Assembly (NCBI GenBank): GCA_001931905.2
Contig: MSJI02000481.1
Span: 1-53,195 of the forward strand
DNA length: 53,195 nt
Source: Cladosporium sp. IMV 00045
Taxonomy: Eukaryota > Ascomycota > Dothideomycetes > Cladosporiales > Cladosporiaceae
Direction: 5' to 3'
In this document: positions 34,019 to 44,204 of the stretch, one piece after another
How the letters are laid out: every line of letters starts with the position of its first letter
How positions within the stretch are numbered: the stretch's first letter is position 1
Notes under the pieces: generated by a model
What the model saw: only the letters and a program-made list of their open reading frames with translations
Database searches by the model: none
What the model was told of the DNA's origin: nothing
Translations under genes and position numbers: made by a program

Positions 34019-35474
34019 GGAGAGTGTGCGCTGAAAGCATTATTGATTGATAGAGCATCACTGAATGACAAATATATAGACTGCGTTTAAAAGCACCATC
34101 GTTTCCAAGAAGCTGTTTCAAGCGCCCGATTTCCCGACGTATCTTTGTGTATACTTTAGAGTCCATGGCTTGGTATCAGAACGTCGCTCTTCTTGACCAC
34201 CTGCAAAAAACCAGGCACCTGGGTTGAGGCTAGCTTTTCGAGATTCGAAGGGAGTTTCCCTACAGCCATGCCATCACCTATGATCCATCAGGACACTTCA
34301 GCTTCCATCGAGAGCTTCCTCCCTCACACGCTTCCATCTCGATGCGCTTCACTCGATATCACCTCTCTCTATGAATCCTGGTCCTTCGACGCGTTCAGCG
34401 CGGCTCCGTCTTTTAGCTGCGAATCGCTCGACAGCAAGGATCTCGCCGTCAACGCGGAAGTCCGAGCCCAATGTGTTCGCGCCAAGTACTGCTTGAGACT
34501 TGGAATGGTATTGGCAGAAATCGATATATGCCACCGGCTCGACCGGCTGAGAGGATGCACGACGTCGGCCGAGGTAACCGACTTCACGAGAATGCAAGAC
34601 GATAACAGAGTCAATTAAGACCTTAGGATAGTAAGCCATGTGAGAGTCATGCACCTCACGTCCACAGGATGCAGACACCAGATCAGATCACGTTCGCACA
34701 ACCAACCACGCTAAGACAAAACAAGCAGTCCGAAGTAGATGCCGTCAGAGGCCGACGCCGACCCACACAAGCCATGCCAGGGAGCTGACAAGACGATGCC
34801 GAATTTCTAGCGATTGCTTGGGTGAAACAACATTTCATGATATACTCTCTGAGAGATGGTTGGAATGGATTGTGCATGCGTTAATCCTCGCATAGATCTG
34901 ATGCTGGATCGTTGATTGCCAGCGTGTCTTTGCTAACACTGCTTCTTTGACCAGGGAGTGGCAAAGACCTAAAAACGATGAAGTAAAGAACCGGTAGAAA
35001 CGTATGTCCGGCACTTTGCAATAGACGGGTCGTTCGCCGATCGGTTGAATGCGCACCGAATGAGAGCATCACACGTGTGGGACCACACTTGGTCGTTGCG
35101 CTGACTTCTCCATTCTGGGGACGCCTCCAGCTCCACCCATAGACTCCGCTCCCCCAACTCCCCCAGTGATTGCGCGGAGGACGTGGGGATCATCGAGGGG
35201 CGACTCCTCACAGTGCGAGGAAGTTCGCCGAGTTGCGGCAGTTATGGAGACTACAGTCAATATTGTTCATCGGCCAATGCGCATGAACGGGTAATGGCAC
35301 GCGCATGATGAGGCACACGATGGGTCAACTCTCAAGGGCCGACTCTAGTGCTCCAACGATTCTTTGGGTTCTTCAATGCGGTCGATCCCTTCGATTTCCT
35401 TCAACTTTTCCTCTCGTTTCTGTTGTCTACTCCAAAAATCTTTCCTCTCCGCTGAACCACGTGGAGTTGCCAAC
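34019..35474. other. Intergenic, 1.46 kb, with one doubtful ORF
   Basis: Apart from the possible small ORF at 34268-34618 I see nothing convincing. The final part should hold the promoter of the MFS gene at 35475; its last 100 bp are CT-rich. Confidence 0.45.
34268..34618 (+). CDS. Possible small hypothetical protein
   Basis: An ATG-to-stop frame of 116 codons has protein-like composition (MIHQDTSASIESFLPH, LYESWSFDAFSAAPS, then a helical AEVRAQCVRAKYCLRLGMVL). I recognise no family, see no signal peptide and cannot define a promoter. It may be a lineage-specific gene or a chance ORF; the shadow frame on the other strand is nearly as long. Confidence 0.3.
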   Translation: MPSPMIHQDTSASIESFLPHTLPSRCASLDITSLYESWSFDAFSAAPSFSCESLDSKDLAVNAEVRAQCVRAKYCLRLGMVLAEIDICHRLDRLRGCTTSAEVTDFTRMQDDNRVN

Positions 35475-37147
35475 ATGAGCAACGACGAGAAACACAACGA
35501 TGCGGATGTCGAGCGCCAGGAGCATCGCCTGAGCATAGAGAAAGAAAAGGCCATTGCAAACTCGTCGCCGGGAGCAGACCCAGCGCAGAAAGCTCTCTTC
35601 GCAGAATTCGCCAACAAAGATCAAGCATGGAAGGACAACATGGATAAGAAGCTTTTGCGGAAGATCGATATCAGACTGCTACCGATTCTGGTTCTTCTCT
35701 ACCTGCTAAATTTCCTGGATCGGTACGTTTGATGTTGCTGGTGCATCCATTGCTTCGCGTTGCTGACCGGTCGATAGCTCCAACCTCTCCCAAGCACGAC
35801 AGGGCAGCCTGGAGGTCGACCTAGGCATGACTGGCTCTGATTTCAACATTGCAACCTCTGTGTTCTTCGTGGGTTATCTGATCATGCAGCTGCCCTCCAA
35901 TCTACTCATCACTCGCCTGCCGCCGTCGATATACCTCAGTGTAGCCGCCACAGCTTGGGGCGTTGTTTCAACCTGCAACGGCGCGGTTCACAGTTTCGGT
36001 CAATTGATCGCTGTACGTGTGATACTTGGCCTTGTAGAATGTCCTTACTTCCCCGGCGCTATCTTCCTGATGAGTTCCTGGTATACTCGTGCCGAACTCA
36101 CTCGGCGTATCTCTTGGTTCTACTCAGGGAACGCGCTGGCGAATATGTTCGGAGGCTTGCTAGCAGCCGGTATTTTGGGCAACTTAGACGGCAACATGGG
36201 TCTCGCAGGGTGGAGATGGCTCTTCATCATAGAGGGTGTCATCACTATCGGCGTGGCTATCGCTGCCGGCTTCGTCCTCCCCGACTACCCAGCCACCACA
36301 AAGTGGCTCAATGAAGAGGAACGCAACTTCGCCACTTGGAGACTCATGGAAGACATCAACGAATCTGACGACACACATTCGAGCAGCATCTGGGAGGGCG
36401 TGAAACTCTGTCTGAAAGACTACAGACTGTATCTCTTCGTCCTGTTGCAGCATCTGTCGATCCTGTCGCAGACCTTCCAATACTTCTTCCCAAGCATCGT
36501 CCAGACCCTCGGATACGGAGAGATCGAAACGCTGTTGTTGACCGTCCCTGGTAAGAACCAATCTCCCTCATCATATTTACATCATAGCTTTGCTAACGAT
36601 CTACTTCACTACAGTCTGGTTTGCCACTTTCCTGATCTCCATCGCCGTAACCTGGTCGGCCGGCAAGACTGGCGATCGGTCGATCCACATCAGCGTCCTC
36701 GTCCTCTTCGCCGTTGCCGGAAACGCCATCGTCGCCGGCACCACAGTAGTCGGCGCACGCTACTTCGCTATGTTCCTCATGCCCATGGGAGCCGTGAGCG
36801 CCTACCAAATCATCGTTTCTTGGGTTGCGAACTCCTTCCCGCGCCCCCTCGTCAAGCGCTCCAGTGCCATCGCTCTCGCGAACTGCGTGGCAAATGCTGC
36901 TTCGATCTACGGCAGCTACATGTACCCCAAGTCGGACGAGCCGAGGTATATTCCCGGAAGCGGTGCGAATGCAGCCATCTGTCTGACGACCGTTGCGTTG
37001 ACGATTGGATTGAGATACATCCACAAGTATGAGAACAAGAAGTTGGAGAAGGCTGAGCATGAGATGGTCGTGGAGGGTACGGAGGCTGGCGTTGCTGATG
37101 GCCAAGGCGTTGGCCGTCGTGCGGTGGGCTTCAGATATGTGTATTAA
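35475..37147 (+). CDS. MFS transporter, Dal5/allantoate-permease-like (anion:cation symporter family)
   Basis: Three exons (35475-35722, 35778-36550, 36615-37147) with GT-AG introns of 55 and 64 bp give 517 residues. The first helix region KIDIRLLPILVLLYLLNFLD joins RSNLSQARQ across intron 1. Family motifs follow: VFFVGYLIMQLPSNLLITR, RVILGLVECPYFPGAIFLMS, SWYTRAELTRRISWFYSGNA and GWRWLFIIEGVITI. Twelve membrane segments can be traced, with polar termini. Known relatives take up allantoate, nicotinate, biotin, pantothenate or other organic anions with protons at the plasma membrane. The substrate here cannot be predicted. No clear regulatory site was seen upstream. Confidence 0.9.
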
Positions 37148-39068
37148 GAGAAGGGCGGAGCTCGAATTGCGTCCTGGAGGCGCTGGGGAGCATTCTGCCA
37201 GTGGTTGATGCAGCTTTGGATGTGAAGCTCATTTGAATTGAATTTAGACGATAGATCGAATTATGTGATCATGGATACGATACATCTACACGCTTTTCTC
37301 TCAAAGATAGATTTACTGTCTCAACGCACGATAACCAATGACACGGAGTCGGTGCGAATTCGATACCCCGAACCTCGCACGTATAGGTCCACAGTAGATG
37401 AGGATTGGCCGACGTTCAATTGAAGTCGATAAGTATCGTAGCTTGCGGCTTTGTCTTTTCTGATCACAACAGAAACCCGTGCGAGGCTTTCTTGTCTATG
37501 TTGTCGGAAATCAAGAGGTGAAAGGATTTTGCGCAAGACATAGAGAGAGAGCTCCGAGAGATGGTAATTCTAGACAACACAGGACCGTGAAACTGATTTC
37601 AGCGAGATACTGCTTGTTTACCCCCCAGAGAAAGCATGTAAAACGATCGTCCATCTCGGTGGTAGGTCCAGCTTTCGATACATTGAAGTTGCTGATACGA
37701 GCGCGATGACTTTGGAGAGGGCTTGCCGTCCAACAATCTATCTCAGTCTCAGCCTCCTGTCTCGATACGCGAAAGTCGTTGATACTAGCATTTTAACTCT
37801 GGAGAAGTAGTTGCAAACTCACTGTCCATCTCAATGGCAAACCCGGTATTTCGATTCATTGAAGTCGGTGGCACAAGCACAATGGCTTCAGAGAAAATAT
37901 GCCATCAGAACGATGCATCCCAGTACTCAAGTTAAGAACTCAGTATGGCAAGCCCCCGATAGCAGCGCTGTAGCTCTGGAGAAAGTATTCTATCATGATA
38001 GTCATCTCCGAAGTCGATGTTGCTGCGTCAAGGCAAACATCGGCAGCGGCATTTTCAAGCTCCAAGCGCATAGTAGCGGGAGAGACACAACTTTATTTCT
38101 CCTCGTTTTCGTGGGTTTTGCTGGCATTGTGACTTCATCAGAAGTCAGTACGTCTCCATGTTCGTAGGAAAATAAAAGCAATGGAGAGATTTATGTACCA
38201 CAGTCAGGCGTTCATCTCAATGGTAAACTTGCTTTTTCGATATACTGATGCCGATGGCATCGACATACTAACTGGTAAAAATGATGCGAAGTCGATCATG
38301 CATCTCAAGAACAAAGCTACCTGTTGTATCACGTTGTTCGTTGATACGAGCTCGTGCGCTACGGAGATGCTATCTCATCAAGCAGCTATCTCAGCGACAG
38401 AGGCGTTGTTGCAAAACAATGGCAGCAATGATACAAGCGATGACATAAGCCCTTCCCTACTGATATATGTCGTCCACTTGAAGGTTGGCTTTAGGCGGCA
38501 TTCTTTGATAGGTCTCTGTGATAGCGACGTTGTCTTTATAGAAGCGAAGCAGAACTACCGTATTGGGGCGTTCTGATTTTGAGCTGATATCTGCTCCTTT
38601 TTTATTACCAGATTTCCACTAGATTCCCAAACAGGTAATCTGATGCCAGTCTGAAGTCACACCAGAATCTTCTGCCAATCTGTTTCTGGTCTGGATCTGC
38701 TCCCCGAAGTATACGTAGCCAGGTTGCTGTGGTCAATAATACAAGCGCAGTGACCACTGAAGAATTGTGCTATTCCGACAAGCCATCTCGATGGTACAAA
38801 CCTGCGTCTCACTGGACATCAAGACGGATCGAGTATTGAGATGAGAACAGAATGATGGAGGACTTTGACTGTTCGCTAACGCCGGAAAGATGTAGAGATC
38901 GTGTCTAAAATTAGACTATTGCATACCCAATGCAATCAACCCTTGGCGAAGGATCAGTAGAGTTGCATAGCAGACGTCAACAACTCAGTATCAGAGAAGC
39001 CTAGGCCCGTGGCATCTGTCAACTTGCTTCTCTAGAACCCGCATGCGAATGTCACAACCAAAGAAATA
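37148..39068. other. Intergenic, 1.9 kb, largely a decayed tandem repeat array
   Basis: This gap lies between the MFS gene and the Zn2Cys6 gene. About 37.6-38.87 kb is occupied by the roughly 88-bp repeats described separately. The flanks show nothing that I can identify. An ATG frame at 38181-38576 lies inside the array and is probably fortuitous. Confidence 0.55.
37651..38561 (+). repeat. Degenerate tandem array, period about 88 bp
   Basis: Unit starts can be placed at 37651, 37738, 37826, 37915, 38002, then 38212, 38300, 38386 and 38474, giving spacings of 87, 88, 89 and 87, then 88, 86 and 88. Each unit opens with a version of CCATCTCAATGGTAAA. Most of the better-preserved units have GATACRAGC about 45 bases later, and TGGAGAAAGTAT about 20 bases after that. 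The 210-bp step between 38002 and 38212 is a strongly diverged or rearranged part. A further copy starts near 38783 (CCATCTCGATGGTACAAA), preceded by AATACAAGCGCAGTGACC. The period is not a multiple of three and no unit-spanning ORF persists, so the array is non-coding as it stands. Confidence 0.65.
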
Positions 39069-40895
39069 ATGCCGGCAAGGTCCACGGGATGCTTCCAATG
39101 CCGGAAGCGCAAGATACGATGCGATGAAGGAAGGCCTGGATGTGATCGCTGTGCTAAACATGGCGTACCTTGCCCTGGATACAGGCGCGAGAAAGGAGGC
39201 CTCGAGTTCGAGGATCAGACCACTTTAACAGTACAGAAAGCTCAAGAATCTTATGTCGGGAAAACAGCGCTGGTTTCACGCAAATCGTCCAACACCGGGA
39301 GTCTGAGATCAACGCCTGAAGTTGGAGTCCTGAACGCAAGGCGAGGCACATTGCAGTCATGGCCCTTCACATTGCCACTGCAGACTCTGAACAGTCCAGC
39401 CGCGAACAAGGTGCAACTATACGACCAGTGGCTCAACATTTACACGCCGGCAACGACCGGCATGCAAGGTCTACATTTCGACTACCTCCGTGAAGCAGTC
39501 GCACTCGCCGAGACGGAGCCAGCGCTCAGAGACGGCATCAACACCCTCGCACTGGTCCAAGTCGGCCACGCTCGCAGAGACGACCGCCTGCTCGCAGCAT
39601 CTGTACCATCCTATGGCAAGGCCCTGGCGAGTCTGGCTTGTGCGGTCTCGAAAGCTACGAGCGTACACGACAATACCGTACTCGCGGCAGCTAGTCTGCT
39701 CGTAGTCTGCGAATTCTACGACCAAATCAAGACTCAGGGTATGAGTTGGTTTGGGCATGTGGAGGGAGTGCAGCAGCTTTTGCTGGCTAGGGGGCCTGAG
39801 TCCCTGGATACAGATCTGTCTTTGATGCTCTTCTGCAATGCTCGGCATTCGTCCTTCGCTAGATCGGTCCTGCTCAGAAAAGCCAACCCCTACGACACAC
39901 CGGAATGGCGAGCTGCAGCCTTTCGAGCGCCGATGCACGATGGTTCTGTCAAGTTGTTCGACATGGAAATTCGAATCCCTCGATTGCTTCAGCGAACTGA
40001 CGAACTGGACTTGAACGCTGGTTCCACCCTGGAAGACATCGAAACACTACTTCAAGACTGCGAGAGCCTCGAATCCGAGTTCAGAAACTGGCTCCGCGGT
40101 CTCCACGACAGCCTATCCTCCCACGTCATCGAAGCACACAAGCTCGTCCCCATCGAAGAATTCCACACCTTCGCCTCGTCCGTCCCAGACCGCACTCTCC
40201 CCACCTGCTACCGCTTCCCCAGCTTCCTAACCGGCTACCTCCACTCGCAATACTGGATATGCATGCACTACCTGCGCTCCACGATCAAAGACCTCCGCGA
40301 ACTGCGCCAAAGCCTCGACCCCTCCTGCACGACCGACCTCTCCCACGCCGTGACGGACGAAGAACTCAACGGCTACGCCTTCGACCTCTGCCGGAGCATT
40401 CCTCACTGCGTGGAGCCTTCCAGCGGCACGCAGGGCCATATTGGCATTTTCCTGCCCCTGGCTGTGATCGGCATGCATTTCCGGACCAGGCAGAACTGGA
40501 AGTGGTGTATGTGGGCGCTGAATGTGAAGGAGAATGTCTTCACGATGGGTCTGAGGCAGCCGCACGTTAAGGAGCAGGACTTGCCGATTCTCATTGGGCG
40601 TCCGAGATCGGGTATGTCGCCTTTTACGAGTAGCGACGAGCTCTGGAGTGCTCCGCCTACTGTGGAGAGCAGCGCGGATGCCGAGCTGTCGCCTTCTCTG
40701 GAATCCGACGGCGCTGCTTTTGAGTTGGACGACTACGCGGATGTGGATCTGAGTATCGACTGGGGAGCAGATTTGCCTGGGTTCGCAGCTGCGGTGCAGG
40801 GCACGACTGGAAAATTTGCTGACTCCGGCGTATCTGAGCTTGACCATGCTAATCTGGAGTTCAGGGACAGCTCCGGACCGTCTGATTTTCCTTGA
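39069..40895 (+). CDS. Zn2Cys6 transcription factor with fungal-specific regulatory region
   Basis: A single exon gives 608 residues. A complete binuclear zinc cluster sits at residues 8-34 (GCFQCRKRKIRCDEGRPGCD, RCAKHGVPCPGY), spacing C-X2-C-X6-C-X6-C-X2-C-X6-C. The middle part is helical and contains ALACAVSKATSVHDNTVLAA and LLVVCEFYDQ, then GMSWFGHVEGVQQLLLARGP, the pattern of the fungal_trans_2/DUF3468-type regulatory region. The last 90 residues are acidic and Ser-rich, a possible activation region. Nuclear DNA-binding regulator is the family role; target genes are unknown. The upstream neighbour is the decayed repeat array, and the MFS gene lies on the same strand 1.9 kb before. Confidence 0.88.
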   Translation: MPARSTGCFQCRKRKIRCDEGRPGCDRCAKHGVPCPGYRREKGGLEFEDQTTLTVQKAQESYVGKTALVSRKSSNTGSLRSTPEVGVLNARRGTLQSWPFTLPLQTLNSPAANKVQLYDQWLNIYTPATTGMQGLHFDYLREAVALAETEPALRDGINTLALVQVGHARRDDRLLAASVPSYGKALASLACAVSKATSVHDNTVLAAASLLVVCEFYDQIKTQGMSWFGHVEGVQQLLLARGPESLDTDLSLMLFCNARHSSFARSVLLRKANPYDTPEWRAAAFRAPMHDGSVKLFDMEIRIPRLLQRTDELDLNAGSTLEDIETLLQDCESLESEFRNWLRGLHDSLSSHVIEAHKLVPIEEFHTFASSVPDRTLPTCYRFPSFLTGYLHSQYWICMHYLRSTIKDLRELRQSLDPSCTTDLSHAVTDEELNGYAFDLCRSIPHCVEPSSGTQGHIGIFLPLAVIGMHFRTRQNWKWCMWALNVKENVFTMGLRQPHVKEQDLPILIGRPRSGMSPFTSSDELWSAPPTVESSADAELSPSLESDGAAFELDDYADVDLSIDWGADLPGFAAAVQGTTGKFADSGVSELDHANLEFRDSSGPSDFP

Positions 40896-41218
40896 TGTTC
40901 AGAAGAATCTGCCAAGGAGTCGGTATCGCATGACATGCCAGCTACTTGTCCTTTGCATGCATGCAGTAGACCAACTGGCCGCATATACTTGCGCATGACG
41001 TGGAGAGGAGAAAATGATGGCGATAAAGAAATACAACTGATTAAAGATCGAAGAATTGCCGCCCAACAAACAACAAACCCACGCGTCGCTTTTAGCCAAC
41101 TTCTCGCTCAAAATTCGCACAGAACGCATGCATTTGATGACAATAAAAGACAGTCGAAACCACAACCATCACACAACGCTCAACGCAAGGATTCAGCAAA
41201 ATCATAAACCGCGGAGAG
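40896..41218. other. Intergenic between convergent genes, 323 bp
   Basis: This holds the 3' regions of the Zn2Cys6 gene (+) and the F-box-like gene (-). I see nothing else in it. Confidence 0.5.
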
Positions 41219-42070
41219 CTAAGCGATAACGAGCTGCTCGTCCTTTGCATTCTCCTCCTTCTCCCCTGGACCTGGCTTCTTCTCGGCCAGGGTCAGCGCC
41301 AACTGCTCATTCAGCCAAGCGACACGCACCAGATCCATCTCATCGAGCCAAATCGAGGTTTCAGGCACATCCCTCCCAAAGGAACCGGTCTCTGCCCTGA
41401 GAAGGGGATGGACGGAGGAGAGAGACTCGCGCTGCGCCTGCGCGGGCGTCATGCGGTGGGCGCGCGATGCCAGGAGGTGTTGCACGCGCTGCTCGGCTTC
41501 GGTGTAGTGCACCGTCACTTGCTGCAAGTCGGTGGGACCCCAGGCCGACACGCCCGCTTCTATCATGGGGAAGCAGCCCAGGTTGTGGTGGGCGATGGTG
41601 ATGGCGAGCGTGTGCGCTTGTGGGAAGACAGCGGCCAGTTTGGTGAAAGTGGTGGCGATCGCATCTGGTTGGGCGCGCCCGCGAGAGTCGCTCCAATCGG
41701 CTGTGGCATTGAAGTCGATGTGGCGGAGAAGGTCGAGGTAGAAGGCCACGGTGGAGGAACGCAGGGAGAGCGTCTGCACTTTCCGCAATTCGTCGTTGTC
41801 GCGGATTTGCATGCGGGCTTTGGCCAGGCACTTTGGGAGCATTTCTCGCATGGTTTTCTTGCAGGCGAACAGGATACCAGGGGAACCATGTTGGACTTTG
41901 CGAGCGATGGTGAATTCTGCATTTTTGTCGGATTGGTGGCGAATAAGTTCGAGAGTCTCAATGTCGATTCTAGAAGGGTCGCAAGATTCCGCGACGATTT
42001 CGAGGATTTGGCTCCTCAGCTCACTCGGGATGCTTATGAGCGGACTAGAATTGACGATCTGGCTATCCAT
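41219..42070 (-). CDS. Hypothetical protein, F-box-like N-terminus
   Basis: A single exon encodes 283 residues from the ATG at 42070; an extension to 42103 lacks ATG. The N-terminus has PLISIPSELRSQILEIVAES, resembling the degenerate F-box-like motif (L-x-LP-x-E-L-R-x-x-I) of a large family of uncharacterised Dothideomycete proteins. The rest is mixed helical (ILFACKKTMREMLPKCLAKA, TLSLRSSTVAFYLDLLRHID). The C-terminus is Lys/Glu-rich. If a true F-box, it would link Skp1 to a target, but no substrate-binding repeats are visible. Function unknown. Confidence 0.7.
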   Translation of the reverse strand: MDSQIVNSSPLISIPSELRSQILEIVAESCDPSRIDIETLELIRHQSDKNAEFTIARKVQHGSPGILFACKKTMREMLPKCLAKARMQIRDNDELRKVQTLSLRSSTVAFYLDLLRHIDFNATADWSDSRGRAQPDAIATTFTKLAAVFPQAHTLAITIAHHNLGCFPMIEAGVSAWGPTDLQQVTVHYTEAEQRVQHLLASRAHRMTPAQAQRESLSSVHPLLRAETGSFGRDVPETSIWLDEMDLVRVAWLNEQLALTLAEKKPGPGEKEENAKDEQLVIA

Positions 42071-42472
42071 GGGTGTGTTGTGTTGCAGTAGCGTTGTAGA
42101 CAAAAAATGTTGTACACCGGCATTCGAGACTTGAGATGTGATGGTGGGTGTGTGAATGTGGGCGGTCCAGGAGAAGGAGAATAGTACAGTATCCTTATAG
42201 TGGCAACCACGAAGCGTGGGTTAGACCTTTTGACTAAGCTATGCCAACATGAGTTCTTGCAGGCTTTGCTGAAATCCGAGCCTTCTCATCGTTCCACGAA
42301 TTTGAAGATTGCCGAGCAGTAGCAAACCAGTCGACAGTCAGCTTGCTGTCGAATTGGTATAGCGTTATTCCATCTTTCATTCCATCTTTTACACCATGCC
42401 GAACGCCAGCGACCAAAAGCAATTCCCGTCAACGCTCAACGCCAAAGTGTAACAAAATTCCCATCAAGCGTC
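42071..42472. other. Intergenic, 402 bp
   Basis: This is the upstream region of the F-box-like gene and the 3' flank of FMC1. A short near-repeat, CATTCCATCTTTCATTCCATCTTT, is present from about 42368; no other feature was seen. Confidence 0.45.
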
Positions 42473-42832
42473 CTAGTTCCCCTTCATCCTCTCAATCGGC
42501 AACTCCATACCGACTCTGCGCGCCGTCAACCTAACCCTCTCCTCATCATCCATGTTCATGCCGGGGTTGTAGCGCTCGACCAGCGTGGTGTAGAGACGCT
42601 GGTTCTGGACGTATTGCAAGAACTGGTCGGCCTCCTGTGCGCGCGCACCGGCAGATTTGGTTTGCACTTGGTGTGACAGAGAAGAAGATTCGGACGATGA
42701 GCTGCTGGCGATGTCGGCGCGGATGTGCTTTTGCATGGGAGATGGGTTTGCGAGGAGAGAGGGCTGGCGGGCTGGCAGCTCGCGCAGAAAGCGGCGGTAG
42801 AGAGAACGGAGGCTGGGTGCTTGGGCGGCCAT
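42473..42832 (-). CDS. fmc1: FMC1-like mitochondrial ATP synthase assembly factor (LYR-motif)
   Basis: A single exon gives 119 residues from the ATG at 42832. The protein begins MAAQAPSLRSLYRRFLRELP, with the LYR tripeptide at 11-13 and the downstream Arg/Phe of complex1_LYR proteins. A Ser-rich linker near 40-55 and a C-terminal helical part (FLQYVQNQRLYTTLVERYNP, then ERVRLTARRVGMELP) match Fmc1. In yeast Fmc1 supports Atp12-dependent assembly of the F1 sector in the mitochondrial matrix, especially at elevated temperature. Length agrees with the family. The gene is divergent from the EngB-like GTPase gene. Confidence 0.85.
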   Translation of the reverse strand: MAAQAPSLRSLYRRFLRELPARQPSLLANPSPMQKHIRADIASSSSSESSSLSHQVQTKSAGARAQEADQFLQYVQNQRLYTTLVERYNPGMNMDDEERVRLTARRVGMELPIERMKGN

Positions 42833-43067
42833 GTTGTCTTTTTGCAAGGGTCAATCAATGAATTCGACGTCTGGATTGCGGTTGGTTTCGATTGAGAGAT
42901 GCGATGATGCGACAGATGGTTGTTGGTAATCGAGAGCATTAATCGCAATGTCCATCAAAGTGCGGAGAAATTGATTGATCTCGGAGGTGAGCACAAGCCA
43001 TCACCTCGGTCTTTACCTCACTTACACAAAGTACGTCAGAACCCAAGATTGACATAAACCGCCCACC
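42833..43067. promoter_or_regulatory. Bidirectional promoter FMC1 / EngB-like GTPase
   Basis: Only 235 bp separate the two divergent ATGs, so both leaders and promoters must share it. No TATA box is obvious. Confidence 0.6.
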
Positions 43068-44204
43068 ATGGATCTCTTACGCCTGCCCTCCAGTTTGCGA
43101 CGGTCGATAATACAGAATGTACGAATCGCAACCCCTTGTACTCGCGCATTCTCAGCCAAGTCTCCTACAAGACCGCAAGCACCATCACCACCAGAAACCC
43201 GCCTCTCGGTACCATCAGATGTACTAAACGACTACACAACTTCCCACCCACCAAACGCCGCCCAACTCAGCTACGCATCACAATATTTCCAACATGATCC
43301 ACCAAACCTACTCTTCACAGCCTACTATTTCCGCTCCTTCCCACCCTCGCCGCATCCCGAAGTGGCCTTCCTCGGCCGCTCGAACGTAGGAAAGTCCTCC
43401 CTGTTGAACGCACTTTTCGGTCGAACAAACGCACAACACGCTCGCACTTCAAAGAAGCCAGGAAAGACGCGCACAATGAACGGCTTTGGTGTGGGCGGAG
43501 AAGGCATGGGCAAAGCGCCGCTCGAGGGCGAGAAGGAGGCAGCGTGGAAGCGATTCGGCAAGGGTGGTGTGGTCGTCGTAGACATGCCTGGGTACGGCGG
43601 TGGCAGTCGCGAGGAGTGGGGGAAGGAGGCGTTGAAATTCCTCACGCAGCGCAAGCAGCTTAGACGGACTTTCGTGCTCATTGATTCTGAGCATGGACTT
43701 AAGAAGACGGATATTGCATTGCTCACGCATCTCAGAAAAGAGGGTGTGCCGTTTTCGATCGTGATGAGCAAAGTCGACAAGCTCCTGCATCCGAACGCGA
43801 AATTGCCAGGACAACTGAAGCTGAGCAATTCGTTGACTAAGTTGTCCGAGGCGCGCGATAGTGTTCGGATTGAGCTTGAGGATGCTTTCGACGACGGAAG
43901 GAAAATGCGCGATGATATTCTGTGCTGTAGCGCTGAGAAGTCACTGGACGAACGCAGCGGATGGACAAACAGGTTGGGTGTCGACGAGCTCAGGTGGGCT
44001 GTCCTCAATGCCTGCGGGCTCGAGAGCGACGAGACTGGAGCTCCGAAATCGAGGATGTCGTTGCAGGACGTCCAAGTCATTGAGAAAAAGCCTCCTGTCA
44101 AGACGTACGAGGACCCCTGGTCTTCGCGCTCTCCGCCAAAGATCCATGCGGAGGTCGATCATGCATCGGGAGAGCCACAGACGACCTGGAAGCCTTATGG
44201 ATAA
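43068..44204 (+). CDS. mrx8: EngB/YihA-type mitochondrial GTPase (Mrx8-like)
   Basis: A single exon encodes 378 residues. The first 35 residues are Arg/Ser-rich without acidic residues (LLRLPSSLRRSIIQNVRIA), as expected of a mitochondrial presequence. The TRAFAC GTPase motifs are in order: G1 GRSNVGKSS at 103-111, G2 region KPGKTRT at 130-136, G3 DMPGYG at 172-177, G4 as SKVD at 234-237 in place of the commoner TKVD, and G5 CSAEKS near 287-292. Insertions between G2 and G3 (Gly/Lys/Glu-rich, about 145-165) are absent from bacterial EngB. Bacterial EngB assists 50S assembly, and yeast Mrx8 is linked to mitochondrial translation. A role in mitoribosome assembly is inferred. Confidence 0.87.
   Translation: MDLLRLPSSLRRSIIQNVRIATPCTRAFSAKSPTRPQAPSPPETRLSVPSDVLNDYTTSHPPNAAQLSYASQYFQHDPPNLLFTAYYFRSFPPSPHPEVAFLGRSNVGKSSLLNALFGRTNAQHARTSKKPGKTRTMNGFGVGGEGMGKAPLEGEKEAAWKRFGKGGVVVVDMPGYGGGSREEWGKEALKFLTQRKQLRRTFVLIDSEHGLKKTDIALLTHLRKEGVPFSIVMSKVDKLLHPNAKLPGQLKLSNSLTKLSEARDSVRIELEDAFDDGRKMRDDILCCSAEKSLDERSGWTNRLGVDELRWAVLNACGLESDETGAPKSRMSLQDVQVIEKKPPVKTYEDPWSSRSPPKIHAEVDHASGEPQTTWKPYG

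Noticed and set aside
37321..37400. Sequence with GGTTCG- and TTCGAT-like words that might be a tRNA B box
   Set aside because: No matching A box, acceptor stem or anticodon arm could be folded around it on either strand.
38181..38576. ATG frame of 131 codons
   Set aside because: It lies inside the 88-bp repeat array, whose period is not a multiple of three, so each unit is read in a different phase; most likely a chance ORF.
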